Of a stretch of DNA of 64,000 nt, positions 24,170 through 36,540 are shown in pieces. Numbering within the stretch: the stretch's first letter is position 1; each line of letters begins with the position of its first letter. The notes under the pieces were generated by a model. The model was not told the DNA's origin. It made no database searches and worked only from the letters and a program-made list of their open reading frames with translations. The DNA is from Epichloe hybrida (taxonomy: Eukaryota; Ascomycota; Sordariomycetes; Hypocreales; Clavicipitaceae), in NCBI GenBank assembly GCA_019022495.1, contig JAFEKR010000018.1, forward strand, positions 248,001 through 312,000, read 5' to 3'. The position numbers and the translations under genes were made by a program.

Positions 24170-27100
24170 TTAACATGATTATTAACACGTAATATTAATT
24201 ATAAAAATGAAAAGGAAAGATAGATTAAGAATGTGATTAATAGGGGATATAAGGAAAAGAACTTATAGCCTATCTAGGCGTATAGTTACTAATAAAAGGG
24301 AAATAACAATCTCGCTTAGCCTATAAGCCTATGTAAGGATAAGTAAGTCCTTCTAAATCCTTTCTTTTCCTTAAAATAACATATATATACTACCCTATAG
24401 CGCGTATATAATATCTTCCTCCTCCTTAGTAATACCTTTATCCTCCTATGTACTACTATTAATTTCTATAGTCCACTAGGAGGGCCTAGTAGGCTAGCGT
24501 AGTTATAGCCACTAGGGATATTAACTACAAGGGCGTAGATCCCCTATGTATTACTATCTTATCCCTGTGGCTACTCTCCTAGAGGATTACCTTTTCCTCT
24601 TACTATATGTGTGTTACGCGTAAGTAACCTATCCCTCTATCTAGATAGTTATCTAGTTAGTTAAGATAAAGCTCTTAAGGGCCTTATTAAGTAATACCTT
24701 TATAAAGGTATTAGCTAGGTTATTCTCTCTATTAATCTATTAAATCTTATAGAGTTCTTAGCGTTTGTATAACTATTAAAGGGCTATAATATTAATTATT
24801 AGGCGTTTCTCCTTTATTATACTAAGCTTAATAAGATACTTATATAAGTAGTATAAATCCATATATATAATAACTAGAATCTTTAGGAGCTTTAGTTAGT
24901 TAGTAACTAAGTTTAGGGTGGTTATAATTACGTAAGCTATATTAACACTAGCTACTATACTATAGACTTCTAAGGTAAGCACACTTCATGTAACTCTCTT
25001 ACTCTTTGTTAAGCTAAAGTGCATGATATTACCTTTAATTATAAACTTACTATTAGTGTAGTCTTTATTTACTAGGATAAGTATATATCCTAGTTATAAG
25101 GATAAGTCCTAGTTATTAGTAAAGGATCTATCTATAAAGGTAAAGAGCTTCGCCTTCTTAAGGTTAATTAGGATAAACGTTAGACCTCTCTCTAGGTGAT
25201 CTATCTACTACTTTAGGTAGTAATTAAGGGCTTTTATGTCCTCTAGGGTTAGCTCCTAGTGTTATATAGTAATAGATAAGTTAAAGCAAGCCTCTAGTTA
25301 GTAGATTAAGGTAATGTAAGCGCCTTAGGCCCTTTACTTAATATACTTACGCTTTAAATTAGTTATAAGGACTAACTCTAACTTATTACTTTACCCTTTC
25401 TACTAGATCTTAATAGTATTATTCTCTAGCATAATGATACTACTATTGAACATAAGGGGACTATCCTAGGTTAGAAACTGCTTTAGCTTTGCGTTAAAGC
25501 TTACTATAATAAGCTAGGTCTCTTCCTTCTTAGAGAACTTCTTGTCTAAGAGGCTAATTATATTATTAGTTTGTATTTTAATGTAGGTAAAGTTAGGGCT
25601 TTCCTTTATAGTTATAAGCAGGTAGGGATTGTATATAGAGGTTTCTATCTAGAGGTTCTCTCTATAATACTTGTGATATATAACCTACTAGTGCGTTCCT
25701 GCTTCTGCAAGCTTGTAGAGAGGTTTAATAATCCTTATGATTATGCTAGGTAGGTAAAGGTGCCGTATTTAAATTAGCAAGCGTGCTAGGATTAGTCACT
25801 CTAGTAATATATAGGCCTATATATAAGCCTAATAGATATCTCTTAGCTAGATAAGGAATTTCCTTAATCTTGCTAATAGGGCTATCGCAAGGATAAGACA
25901 TTAGCTTGCGCGTTAAATCGTTAGGGCCTATGTGAGAATAGCTTATTTCCCTTTATCCTTACACCCTTGGATTATAAGGCATGACTTTTTATAGGGTTTC
26001 GTTGTCTTGCCTTTAATCTTATTAATAATTTAGGAATTAAAGATTCGAATCCTACTATGTTCTTCCTTATTAAATATAATAAATTTAGATACACCTTACT
26101 TAATTAAAGCATTAATCTCCGCTTTTATTAATAGCTTAAACAGTTTGCTAGGGGTCTTAATAATTCCTTCCTTATGTAGTTTAATTATAAGAGCTAGGTT
26201 ACTATATTCTTTTACTAATAGGAAGGTATTAGTACCTTAAGGCATCACAGGAGGGTTCTTCTATAGCCTTTTATATTCTTGCTTTAATAGTATTAGTAGC
26301 ACTATATTCTTATTATAGGCCTCTTACCCTTTTTCTCCTTCCTTTTCACTAGGCTTTACTATTTTCTTTACACTAGGATTATTATAGTAAGGCTTAATAG
26401 ATATTAACCTAAAGGTCTTTAGGCCTCTAGGTATATTAAGTATATAGCTTTCTCTAGTAATTACTAGTAGCTTATATAGACTTACCTATCCCTTACCTTC
26501 TTACTAGACCTTAACCTTTAATCTAAGTAGTAGGCTAAGGGTCTTTAAGGTGTCTAGGCCATTACGTTTAGTAAGGGCCTTATTAACCTTCTAGATAGTG
26601 TAGAGTCTCTTAATCTCTTTAGTAGCTTTCTATATTATAATTACACGCTATATAATATTAGGTAATAGCAGGGACTTATTTGTTATACGTAGGTAGGCTT
26701 TAAAGATAAGGAGGGTTAGGATAAGACTATTAGGGCTTATAGTGTTATTTAGGGCCTTAATTACTATTTAAAGGGTAATAGGTTCTGGTGTTATAGGGTA
26801 TTTGTGTCTAATTATATTATAGGCTCTTTAGAGTAGCTTATAATACCTTTTAACCTTCCTTATGCTATAGTGTGCCTTAATAGGGACTTCCTTAATTAAA
26901 ATTAATATTAAAGCTACGAATTATCTAAATCCATTACTATAGAAGTTTATTCTAGTGTCTATAATAATAAAGTCTAGGGGGCCTAGGTAAGTATTAATCT
27001 AGCATATTTAGAGGGCTTCCTAGGTTGTTTTTATAGAGATATTATTAAGGAATTTTGCTATATTAAATACTATAGCTATATCTATAGTATAGAGTATAGG

Positions 27101-27253
27101 GTAGTTACTATCTAGGTAAAAGATATTTACTATTACTTTGTAATTAAAGCTACACTTATCCTTAAAGGTAAACTTAAAGTAATTAGGGCTATTTACGTGT
27201 ATTTAGTATTAGTAGCAAATTCTTATTAGCTTCCTAATAGCTTTAATGTTAAC
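24170..27253 (-). pseudogene. Truncated Copia-2 beta pol relic (RNase H, RT, part of integrase)
   Basis: Minus-strand relic homologous to copy alpha from its 3' end back to integrase. It stops abruptly where LTR B begins, in the stretch that in alpha precedes the GCTATTAGGGAGC segment (near 12250). Gag, protease and the integrase start are missing. RIP stops throughout. Confidence 0.85.
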
Positions 27254-27560
27254 TGTTAGATTCACAGGGTATTGAATTCAATGTAATACAGTCGTGAGCC
27301 CGAAGAATAGTATTGTTATTGATTATCTATTCTAGGCTGCGTTATCTGTTGTTATAATTAATTAAGTTATAGGAAAAGAGAGGTAAAAAGCTAGAAGTTA
27401 TAATACATAAAGGGAAAAGGGGTTGCGCGTTTATGTCCCTATATTTCCTAGCTAATTAACGTGCTAGGTTATAGGTCACGTGTGAGGTCCGCGCGCGGCC
27501 TAAGCTTTTGCTAGGTAATTACGGCTATGACGCGTAATTAATATTACCTTTATTCTAACA
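27254..27560 (-). repeat. LTR B (3' LTR of Copia-2 gamma)
   Basis: 307 bp. Although now internal to the complex, its left end is among the least mutated of all copies (TTCACAGGGTATTGAATTCA), as expected for a former outer edge. Confidence 0.9.
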
Positions 27561-27574
27561 CTAGAACTTCTCTC

Positions 27575-30500
27575 TTTTAACATGATTATTAACATATAAT
27601 ATTAATCATAAAAATAAAAAAGAAAGATAGATTAAGAATGTAATTAATAAGGGATATAAGGAAAAGAACTTATAGCTTATCTAGGCATATAGTTACTAAT
27701 AAAAGGGAAATAATAATCTTGCTTAGCCTATAAGCCTATATAAGGATAAGTAGGTCCTTCTAAATCCTTTCTTTTCCTTAAAATAATATATATACTACAC
27801 CTTAGTGTGTATATAACATCTTCCTCCTCCTTAGTAATACCTTTATTCTCTTACACACTACTATTAATTTCTATGGTCTACTAGGAGGGCCTAGTAGGCT
27901 AGCGTAGTTATAGCCGCTAGGGATATTAACTATAAGGGCGTAAATCCCCTGCGTATTACTATCCTATCCCCGTGGCTATCCTCCTAGAGAATTACCTTTT
28001 TCTCTTACCACGCATATATTACACGCAGGTAACCTATCCCTCTATCTAGATAGTTATCTAGTTAGTTAAGATAAAGCTCTTAAGGGCCTTATTAGGTAAT
28101 GCCTTTGTGAAGGCATTAGCTAGGTTATCCTCTTTATTAATCTATTAGATCTCATAGAGTTCTTAGCGTTTATATAACTATTAAAGGGCTATAATATTAA
28201 TTATTAGGCGTTTATCCTTTATTATACTAAGCTTAATAAGGCACTTATATAAGGAGTATAAATCCGTATATATAATAACTAGGATCTTTAGGAGCTTTAG
28301 TTAGTTAGTAACTAAGTTTAGGGTGGTTATAATTACATAAGCTATATTAATACTAGCTACTATACTATAGACTTCTAAGGTAAGCACGCTTTACGTAACT
28401 CTCTTACTCTTTATTAAGCTAAAGTGTATAATATTACCTTTAATTATAAACTTACTATTAGTATAGTCTTTATTTGCTAGGATAAGTATATATCCTAGTT
28501 ATAAGAATAGGTCCTAGTTATTAGTAAAGGATTTATCTATAAAGGTAAAGAGCTTTGCTTTCTTAAGGTTAATTAGGATAAACATTAAACCTCTCTCTAG
28601 GTAATCTATCTACTACTTTAGGCGGTAATTAAGGGCTTTCACGTCCTCTAGGGTTAGCTTCTAGTATTATGTAGTAATAGATAGGTTAAAGCAAGCCTCT
28701 AGTTAGTAGATTAAGGCGATATAAGCGCCTCAGGCCCTTTACTTAACGTATTTATGCTTTAAGTTAGTTATTAGGACTAACTCTAACTTATTACTCTGCC
28801 CTTTTTACTAGATCTTAATAGTATTATTCTCTAGCAAGATAATACCACTATTAAACGTAAGAGGGTAGTCCTAAGTTAGGAATTGCTTTAGCTTTGCGTT
28901 AAAGCCTACTGTAGTAAGCTAGGTCTCTTCCTTCTTCGAGAACTTCTTATCTAAGAGGCTAATTATATTATTAGTCTATATTCTAATATAAGCAAAGTTA
29001 GGGCTTTCCTTTGTAGTTATAAGTAGGCAGGGATTATACGTAAAGGTTTCTATCTAGAGGTTCTCTCTATAATGCTTATAATACATAACCTACTAGTGTG
29101 TTCCTGCCTTTACAAGCCTATAAAGGGGTTTTATAACCCTTAAGATTATACTAGGCAGGTAAAGATACTATATCTAAATTAGCAAGCGCGCTAGGATTAG
29201 CCGCTCTAGCAATATACAGGCCTGTATATAAGCCTAATAGATATCCCTTAGCTAGATAAGGAATTTCCTTAATCTTATAGATAGGGCTATCGTAAGGATG
29301 AGATGTTAGCTTGCGCGTTAAATTATTAGGGCCTGTGTGAGAATGGCTTATTTCCCTTTATCCTCACACCCTTGGATTACAAGGCGTAACTTTTCGTAGG
29401 GTTCTATTATCTTACCTTTAATCTTATTAATAATTCGGGAATTAAAGATTCAAATTCCACTATATTCTTCCTTATTAAACATAATAAATTTAAACACACC
29501 TTACTTAATTAGAGCGTTAATTTCCGCTTTTATTAATAGCTTAAAAGGTTTACTAGGGGTCTTAATAATTCCTTCCTTACGTAACTTAATTATAAGAGCT
29601 AGGTTACTATATTCTTTTACTAATAGGAAGGTATTAGCACCTTAAGGTATTATAGGAGGGTTCTTCCATAGCCTTCTATGTCCTTGCTTTAGTAGTATTA
29701 GTAGCACTATATTCTTATTACAGGCCTCTTACCCTTTTTCTCCTTCCTCTTTACTAGGCTTTACTATTTTCCTTACACTAGGATTATTATAGTAAGGCTT
29801 AATAAATATTAACCTAAAGGTCTTCAGCCTCTAGGCATATTAAGTGTATAGCTTTCTCTAGTAATTACTAGTAGCTTATACAGACCTAACTATCCCTTAC
29901 CTTCTTACTAGACCTTAACCTTTAATCTAAGTAATAAGCTAAGGGTCTTTAAGGTATCTAGGCTATTATATTTAGTAAGGGCCTTATTAACCTTCTAGAT
30001 AGCGTGAAGTCTCTTAATCTCTTTAGTAGCCTTCTATACTATAATTACATACTATATAATATTAGGTAATAACAGGGACTCATTTATTATATATAGGTAA
30101 GCTCTAAAGATAAGGAGGGTTAGGACAAGGCTATTAGGGCCTGTGGTATTATTTAGGGCCTTAATTACTATTTAAAGGGCAATAGGTTCTAGTGTTATAA
30201 GGTATTTACATCTAATTATATTATAGGCTCTTTAGAGCAGCCTATAATACCTTTTAACCTTCCCTATGCTATAGTGTGCCTTAATAAGGACTTCCTTAAT
30301 TAAAATTAATATTAAAGCTACGAATTATCTGAATTTATTACCGTGGAAGTTTGTTCTAGTGTCTATAATAATAAAGTCTAGGGGGCCTAGGTAAGTATTA
30401 ATCTAGCATATTTAGAGGGCTTCCTAGGTTGTTTTTATAAAGATATTATTAAGGAATTTCGCTATATTAAACGCTATAGCTATATCTATAGCGTGGAGTG

Positions 30501-33500
30501 TAGGGTAGTTACTATCTAGGTAAAAGATATTTACTATTACTTTATAATTAAAGCTATACTTATCCTTAAGGGTGAACTTAAAGTAATTAGGGCTATCTAT
30601 GTGCATTTAGCATTAGTAGCAGATTCTTGTTAGTTCCCTAATAGCTTTAATATTAATATTATGCCCTAATTTATAGAGAACCTTATATAAACATTAGATT
30701 AATGGATATTTAAAGCAGCGGTGTAATTGCTATAGCTTGCCTTCTATAAGGTAGCTTTAAGTAACTACTTTTTCTTTCTATATAAGAAGCATCTAGGCGT
30801 AGCCCTATTTACGTATAATAGGGACTTTAATGTTTCCTTATTACAGCGTGTTCTTAGAGATATTAAAGTTAATCTTCAGATAGTTTATATTATTAAGGGA
30901 TAAAAGAAATAGAGTGTTTATAGGGATAACCTAAAAGAGGATATTTCTAAAGGGAGTAAGCATATTAGCTATTCTAAGCGCAATAATTAGGTCTCTTACG
31001 CTAAATCTAACTAATGCCTTCTTCTCTATTAATTCATTAAGCTATAATATAGGCATCTAATATTATAAAGTAAGAAATTAAGGGTGCCCTACTATAAAGA
31101 ACTTTGTGGCTCCTATATTAGGCATAATCCCTTAGAATGTCGCATAGGAATAGTAATCTTCTAATATAAACATTACTAGGGCTTTATTTACAAGTTCTTG
31201 CTAAAAGGGGTTTTCTTTACTTAGGCTATAATACGCTGCTTACCTTATTAGAAATTAAACTATTCTTTCGCTATTAATCTAGGTTCTATAAGTAAAAAAG
31301 CTTATAGGTACTAGCCTATCTATATCATCAGGGCTATTATCAAATCTAATGCTCTTTATATACTAAGCGATTTCATTATTAATAAGGGATTAAGACTCGT
31401 AGTCTCCTTCGTACTATATAAGAAATAAATAATATAAGTTATTAGTTAGGTCCGTAAGGTAGTAATTCTTAAAGCATTAAAATGCCTTCTTACAGTTCTC
31501 TTTAGGGTGCTTAGATAACTAGCATCCTTCTTTACCACATATATAGCACTTCTTTATACAAGGATTACCTCCTTTTCCTTATGGTTTTAAGGGGTATTAA
31601 GTCTCTTTTCCCTTCCTATTATATCTTTAGTTAGTCTAGAATTACTCTAGGGTTATAGCTTTAGTTAGGAATTATTAATAGTTCTTCTTCTCTTCCTTAA
31701 TAAGATAGAGGGTTATTCTAATCCGTTTATAAACTCTTGTAATCCATCTAGCAAATCTATAATTACTTCTCTACACTCTAGAATACTATAATAGGCTCTA
31801 ATAAGTTAATTCTAGAGTGCCCTTTTAGTTTAGCTTACTTTAAGCACTACTTGTTATAAGATAGCTAGTCTTTCTATAAGTTTATTAAAGCATTTAATTA
31901 TTAACTTACTTAGGTTATTATTTACTATTCCTTATAGGGAAGTGTTATTTTACTCTAGTAAATATCTTTACTATATATCCTTAGTTTTAAATTATTCTCT
32001 TATATAGCTAATAAGTATAAGGAGATCTTATAGTTATCTAGGTTTAGAGAGGTAGTTTATATAGTATTATAGTACTTTACCTTTAAGTATAACCTTAAAA
32101 GCATAGCTAGCTTATTTAGGCTAGATATTAAGTAACTTACACTTTCTATAGAATATTTAAAGCTTTAATTTAAGGATATTATAGTTATTAGCGCTATAGA
32201 GTTATTCTTTAGGGTATACCTTAGATAGGTTAATAATTTACTTTAGTAAGGGTCTCTAAGTCTATAGGGGTCCTCTAGGTATTTCCTTTTATATTTATAA
32301 AAGGGGTAGTAAGGTCTTTAGGAAGTAAGAGGGTAGCTTTATAAGTAGCACCCTTAGAGCTTATTATTCTCTCTAATCCTCCTCTTCCTTATATTAGAAA
32401 GAAGGGAGTATAGCTCTCTAAGCTATACTAATAAGGGCACTACTAGCCCTAGGTAGTATAGGTTACCTTTATTAGTAACTCTCCTACTTAGGGGTATTAT
32501 TAGTAGTGTTATTAGGGTAATACTACTTACTTACCTCTAGTAAAGGTATAGGCAAGGGAGTTACCTATAGATACTTATAAATAGTATCCTTAGGTAATCT
32601 TAACTCTAGGTTAATTAACCTTCCTAGGGGAGATTAGCTAGGCCTTCCTAGAGGGGATTAACTTAGTTTTCCTAGGGGAGTCTAGCTTATTAATCCTTTT
32701 AATAGTAATTATACTAATAAACAAGGTAATAGGGTAAGTTACCTAGTTCTAACATTACTATTATCTAGTAAATTATAAAAAAACTCTTTATTTTATAAGT
32801 TCTTTTAGAAGCTTATATACTTCTTCCTAGCCTCTTTAATTTCTTTAAGAGTTTAAAATCTAAATTCTTCTTAGTTTACTACTTCTTTAAGGTTATTTAC
32901 TATCTTAGTGCCTCTTCTAATAGTTATATACACTTTATTATAAAGAAAATAGTCTTAAAGTCTATTTTATAAAAGGTCTCTCCCTTCTATAAACTTATCC
33001 CTTAACTATTTATAGAAGTTATTCCTAAATTTAGAGAATAGTGTTTTTCTAAATAACCCTTACTCCTTATATTATTTAGTCTTTATAAGAATATAAAGAC
33101 TTATTTCCTTAGGTATTATTATCTCTTTATATTTAGAACTTCCTATTTATTAGAGTAGTTCTTCTATAATATATTATTTAAGCTTTATAGAGATATAGGG
33201 GTATAGGTTAGTGTAAATAGGGGTTCTTCCTTTATTAAGGTATTTATTGTTATCTCCTGTTTTAACGCCTTCTATAGCATTATTATAGCTATTAGTCTCG
33301 CTAGGAACTCTGAATTAACTAAAGGTCCTAGAAAGTCTAGCTATATCTAATATTCTAATTAATTAAGGGAGGCAAATCTTGTAATATAAGGAAAAAAATA
33401 TAACTGTGATTATATAACGTGTTTTGGATATAAAGGATCGCGAGGTAAGTCAGTTAACTTTAAATACGTAATAGAACGTATAATAAAGAAAGATAAGGGG

Positions 33501-33740
33501 ATAGCTTAGTTACTAGTATTAAACCTTTCTTTATTGTTTTAGAGTCTATATAGATATAGATATTAATACTAAAGTAAGAAGAGAGCTATATTATACCTTT
33601 CTATTAGTATAACTTATTATTAAACATAGCCCTCCTATTTTATAGGGTAAGTCATTATTAAATAGGCTGCCTCTTTTAATTAACCTTACTAATCTGTGGT
33701 ATTTAAAGACTACATAGTTATCTATAAAGGTAACCACTAA
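27575..33740 (-). pseudogene. Copia-2 gamma gag-pol relic
   Basis: Complete minus-strand internal region of about 6.2 kb, collinear with copy alpha. An integrase piece of 60 residues is still open at 30424-30606 and differs from the alpha piece at only a few positions (both contain YFKFTLKDKYSFNYK). The gag end with its zinc-knuckle relic lies near 31500-31570. Closed by RIP-type stops. Confidence 0.88.
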
Positions 33741-33744
33741 TTAG

Positions 33745-34052
33745 TGTTAGATTCACAAGGTATTAAATTTAATATAATACAGTTATAAGCCTAAAGAATA
33801 GTATTATTATTAATTATCTATTCTAGGCTACGTTGTCTGTTATTATAATTAATTAAGTTATAGGAAAAAAGAGGTAAAAAGCTAGAAGTTATAATATATT
33901 AGAGGGAAAAGGGGTTACGTGTTTGTGTCCCCACATTTCCTAGCTAATTAACGTGCTAGGTTGTGGGTCACGTGTGGGGTCCGCGCGTGGCCCGAGCTTC
34001 TGCCGGGTAATTGCGGCTGCGACGCGCAATTAATATCACCTTTGTTCCAACA
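33745..34052 (-). repeat. LTR C (5' LTR of the Copia-2 complex)
   Basis: 308 bp. Its right, outer 90 bp are GC-rich and nearly unmutated (GCGGCTGCGACGCGCAATTA). Its left, inner end is mutated (TTCACAAGGTATTAAATTTA). Confidence 0.9.
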
Positions 34053-34285
34053 ATAATATTAAAAAACATAAAAAAGAAACAAATTTTATTTTATTAATAT
34101 TTTAAAAACCCTTTAAACACTAAATAACTAAAAAGTCTAGCTTTTTCTATAGTAATTTACTTATAAATACTTATATTTATATTATATTAAGTTATTACTT
34201 ATTTATTTTTAATTAAACTTTAACATTAATAATATTTTAAGTTATATAAGTAATAAAAGTAATATATATATTATAATAATATATA

Positions 34286-34405
34286 TAAGCTATTGTAAGC
34301 TATTATAAGCTATTATAAGCTATTATAAGCTATTATAAGCTATAGAAGCTATTAGAAGCTATTAGAAGCTATTAGAAGCTATTAGAAGCTATTAGAAGCT
34401 ATTAT
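34286..34405. repeat. 10-bp minisatellite (AAGCTATTAK)
   Basis: About twelve copies of a decamer in two blocks: first AAGCTATTAT units, then AAGCTATTAG units. It lies in the right part of hAT-1. It has no spacers, so it is not a CRISPR array. Confidence 0.93.
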
Positions 34406-34475
34406 ATTAACTATATATACCTTATAATTAAGGAATTTACTTAAAACTAAAAAAAAAGAAAAAAAAATACAAAAC

Positions 34476-34556
34476 AATACAAATAATACATGTATTGTAT
34501 TGTATTGTAAAAATTTGGATGTATTGTATTGTGTAATGTATTGTATTGTATTGCAA
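34476..34556. repeat. Subterminal CAATA/TTGTA array, right end of hAT-1
   Basis: AATACAAAACAATACAAATA-like runs followed by TATTG runs, directly inside the right inverted repeat. Counterpart of 8579-8720. Confidence 0.88.
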
Positions 34557-34745
34557 TGCTCTGATACTTAGTAAAGAACCTAAAGAATAAGTATTATATA
34601 ATAACCTTAAATTAGATAAGATTATAACTAATTAACTACTTTTTTACACTATAGAATTAATTTAAATATTATAAGATTAATTTAACTAATTTAATTAATT
34701 TAGATTTATTATAGGGAACTTTAAATAAGGTCCCCTAGGGGGGTG

Positions 34746-34998
34746 TGTTATACCTATAAGGGTATAATTAATCCTTACTATATAATAGTCTTACTACTTA
34801 ACTAGCTAAGATAAGAGTCTACCCCTAGCTAGTTATTTTTCTATAATCTCTATAACTATATAGTATATTTTAGCACTATATTAGTACCTTACTTATAGTA
34901 GAGGTACTTAGGTATTTAAACCGTAGTCCGCACCCTCTTACAGGGAGAGACAACTTAATAGAGGTGGTCACATCAAACCCTAGCTTCGCGGTCCAACA
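34746..34998 (+). repeat. 3' LTR of Copia-1
   Basis: 253 bp. The outer (right) 80 bp are unmutated (CCGTAGTCCGCACCCTCTTA); the same place in the 5' LTR reads CTATAGTTTGCACTCTCTTA. Followed by the target duplication AGAAG. Confidence 0.93.
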
Positions 34999-35233
34999 AG
35001 AAGTGCCTCTACATTAAGGTTTTTGTCAAGCTAGTTAGCCCTTTATATTAGTGAATATGTGTGTTAAAAGCTAAAAGTACGTTTACAAGCCATTTTTGAT
35101 TACTATAGCAGCGGAAGCGCACAGAAGGCACGTATTGCAGATATTATAGGCGTTATAAGAGCAAAATGACTCTAGAAGTACATTTACACCAAAAGTAGGT
35201 ATATAGAGACCTTACTAAATTTAGCTAGTCCGG

Positions 35234-35268
35234 TGGAGAATTGTGTCCCAAGGTCGGCGAGTGGTGAG
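35234..35268. other. Island of original host intergenic DNA
   Basis: About 35 bp of GC-balanced DNA between the right end of the outer TIR element and the hAT MITE. It ends in GTGGTGAG, the 8-bp target sequence duplicated by that MITE. It is the only unmutated host sequence between the two transposon stacks. Confidence 0.7.
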
Positions 35269-35282
35269 CAGAGCTTTGCACT

Positions 35283-35549
35283 TGTCACGACTGTGTGCGG
35301 GGAGATATAAACGGAGTGAAGGCTAAGGTTCTTAGTCATAGCTAGAGAGCTGCTACTTAGGGGTAGGTGCATAAAGGTCTCAAACTCTAACCTCCTACAT
35401 CTCTTATAGGCAGTCCTCGTCTAAATACCCTACTGTGTGCACATAGCTATCTTATAGCTACTTAGTTATCCGCGAAACCTAAGGCTTATCTAAGGGCTCT
35501 AATATATAACCATCCTGTCTATGGCCCCTTAGCCTCCATGCTCCTAACA
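35283..35549 (-). repeat. 3' LTR (left) of Gypsy-2
   Basis: 267 bp. The left outer end is unmutated (GACTGTGTGCGGGGAGATAT). The right inner end is mutated (CCATGCTCCTAACA). Confidence 0.93.
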
Positions 35550-36540
35550 TGCTACCCCCCTAATATACGATTATCCTTAATTAAAAAGAGCTACTTAGCT
35601 AGTGTGTGTATACTACGCATAACCCATAGCAATGCCTATGTTGCTAGCTATACTATTAGTGCGCGGTATTATATCCGCTTTAAATAATAAGATAGACATT
35701 ACAGGGTCCTAGGTAATCCTTCTTATAACCTCTAGATTATAAATAGCTACACACTCGCTGCTTTATTACCTCTAACATATATGCCTCTATCTAGTAAGTT
35801 GCTAGCACTAAGTGGACGGGCTACCTGTCGAATTTTATAATTAGGTCAAATAGACAGGGTAACGCGTGCCATTCAAAACAAACAACTTCTTATCTAATAT
35901 TAGGGATGTCGTGTTAATCTCGCTAGGAGTTCATAGCTAGCATACGTATCTGCTAGTAGTAGCTATAACTATAAATATTATAATTCCTAGATTAGCTACA
36001 CATAGCGCGTAAATCACTTAGGGGTCTAGGGCTAATATAAAAGAGGCTTGCTTTCCCTTACTTCTATATACTTTTCTTCCCTCTATATCCTCCCTTAGCA
36101 TTATAAGTTACCCCTACCTATAAGCTAGTAGCTTTATAGCTTCTCTTATAGTAGTTACTAATATCCTATAGTGTTACTTTATTATTTATATTTACCCTTA
36201 TCTAAAACGCCTAAATCCTCTTAAACACTAAAAGATTAGTTACTTATCTTCTACTTATAAGTTTCTTATAGCGTATTACTACTAACTCACTAGTAGTTAA
36301 TAATATCTTTAATATAAGCTACTACTTTACTACTATTACCTCTCTCTAGTAAGAAGAATTCCTTAATATCTCCTTTAAAGTCTCCTAGTAAGAAGTATAT
36401 AGCTTTAAAAATCTTAATATAAGTATAATATCTTTACCCCCCTAGCGCTTACCCTACTAACTTATAGCTAGTAGTGCTAGTAAAATAAAAATTCCTTATA
36501 TTTACTATACGTAGTAGGTTATAATATAAGCTATTATACC

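Larger units (their letters stand above)
23846..34052 (-). mobile_element. Copia-2 complex beta/gamma: three LTRs, one truncated and one complete internal region
   Basis: The outer LTRs are flanked by ATAAT (23841-23845 and 34053-34057), so the complex behaves as one insertion. It contains LTR A (23846-24153), a 3.1 kb internal segment cut off in integrase (24154-27253), LTR B (27254-27560), a full-length internal region (27561-33744) and LTR C (33745-34052). All are reversed relative to copy alpha. The five bases before B (TTAAC) have no partner after C. This fits insertion of copy gamma into copy beta followed by recombination between their 5' LTRs, which removed the 5' half of beta. Confidence 0.88.
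8573..34563. mobile_element. hAT-1: hAT-like DNA transposon with 8-bp TSD, host of three retrotransposon insertions
   Basis: The ends read CAGAGCATT on the left and AATGCTCTG on the right, a perfect 9-bp inverted repeat. They are flanked by a perfect 8-bp duplication ATACTTAG (8565-8572 and 34564-34571). An 8-bp duplication with CAG-starting ends is typical of the hAT superfamily. Pentanucleotide TTGTA/CAATA arrays sit just inside both ends, as subterminal transposase-binding repeats often do. Removing the nested elements leaves about 2.1 kb (8573-8840, 15651-16014, 22869-23845, 34053-34563) in which I see no transposase, so it was probably non-autonomous or is wholly decayed. Confidence 0.88.
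3528..34998 (+). mobile_element. Copia-1 LTR retrotransposon, interrupted by hAT-1 and everything inside it
   Basis: Two 253-bp LTRs (3528-3780 and 34746-34998) start TGTTA and end in TCYAAYA. They are flanked by a perfect 5-bp target duplication AGAAG (3523-3527 and 34999-35003). The element reads on the plus strand: a gag/protease/integrase/RT/RNase H relic occupies 3900-8560, and the 3' remnant with a purine-rich tract (CCCCTAGGGGGGTG) lies just before the 3' LTR. Without the nested hAT-1 its length is about 5.5 kb, usual for Copia. Its frames are closed by many TAA/TAG codons, the mark of RIP, so it is dead. Confidence 0.93.
3475..35233. mobile_element. Outermost TIR DNA transposon (MITE-like, about 280 bp before insertions)
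   Basis: Bases 3475-3527 read as an imperfect inverted copy of about 35172-35233. The right end, read in reverse complement, shares GACTAGCTAAATT, then GGTCTC and TACTTTT at matching spacing, over roughly 60 bp. The Copia element 3528-34998 sits inside it and its AGAAG target duplication closes the two halves. Removing that insertion leaves about 280 bp with long inverted ends and no coding capacity. The host target duplication is not clear: TA on the left faces TG on the right, so the exact ends are uncertain by a few bases and the superfamily is not assigned. Confidence 0.65.

Noticed and set aside
25571..25753. 60-codon plus-strand frame in the AT-rich block
   Set aside because: Antisense to the Copia-2 beta pol relic, short, no counterpart open in copies alpha or gamma.
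34286..34405. CRISPR-like array
   Set aside because: Ten-base units are contiguous with no spacers, and the sequence is eukaryotic; it is a minisatellite.
35184..35372. 62-codon minus-strand frame spanning the MITE and Gypsy-2 LTR start
   Set aside because: Crosses the junctions of three unrelated elements, so it cannot be an inherited gene.
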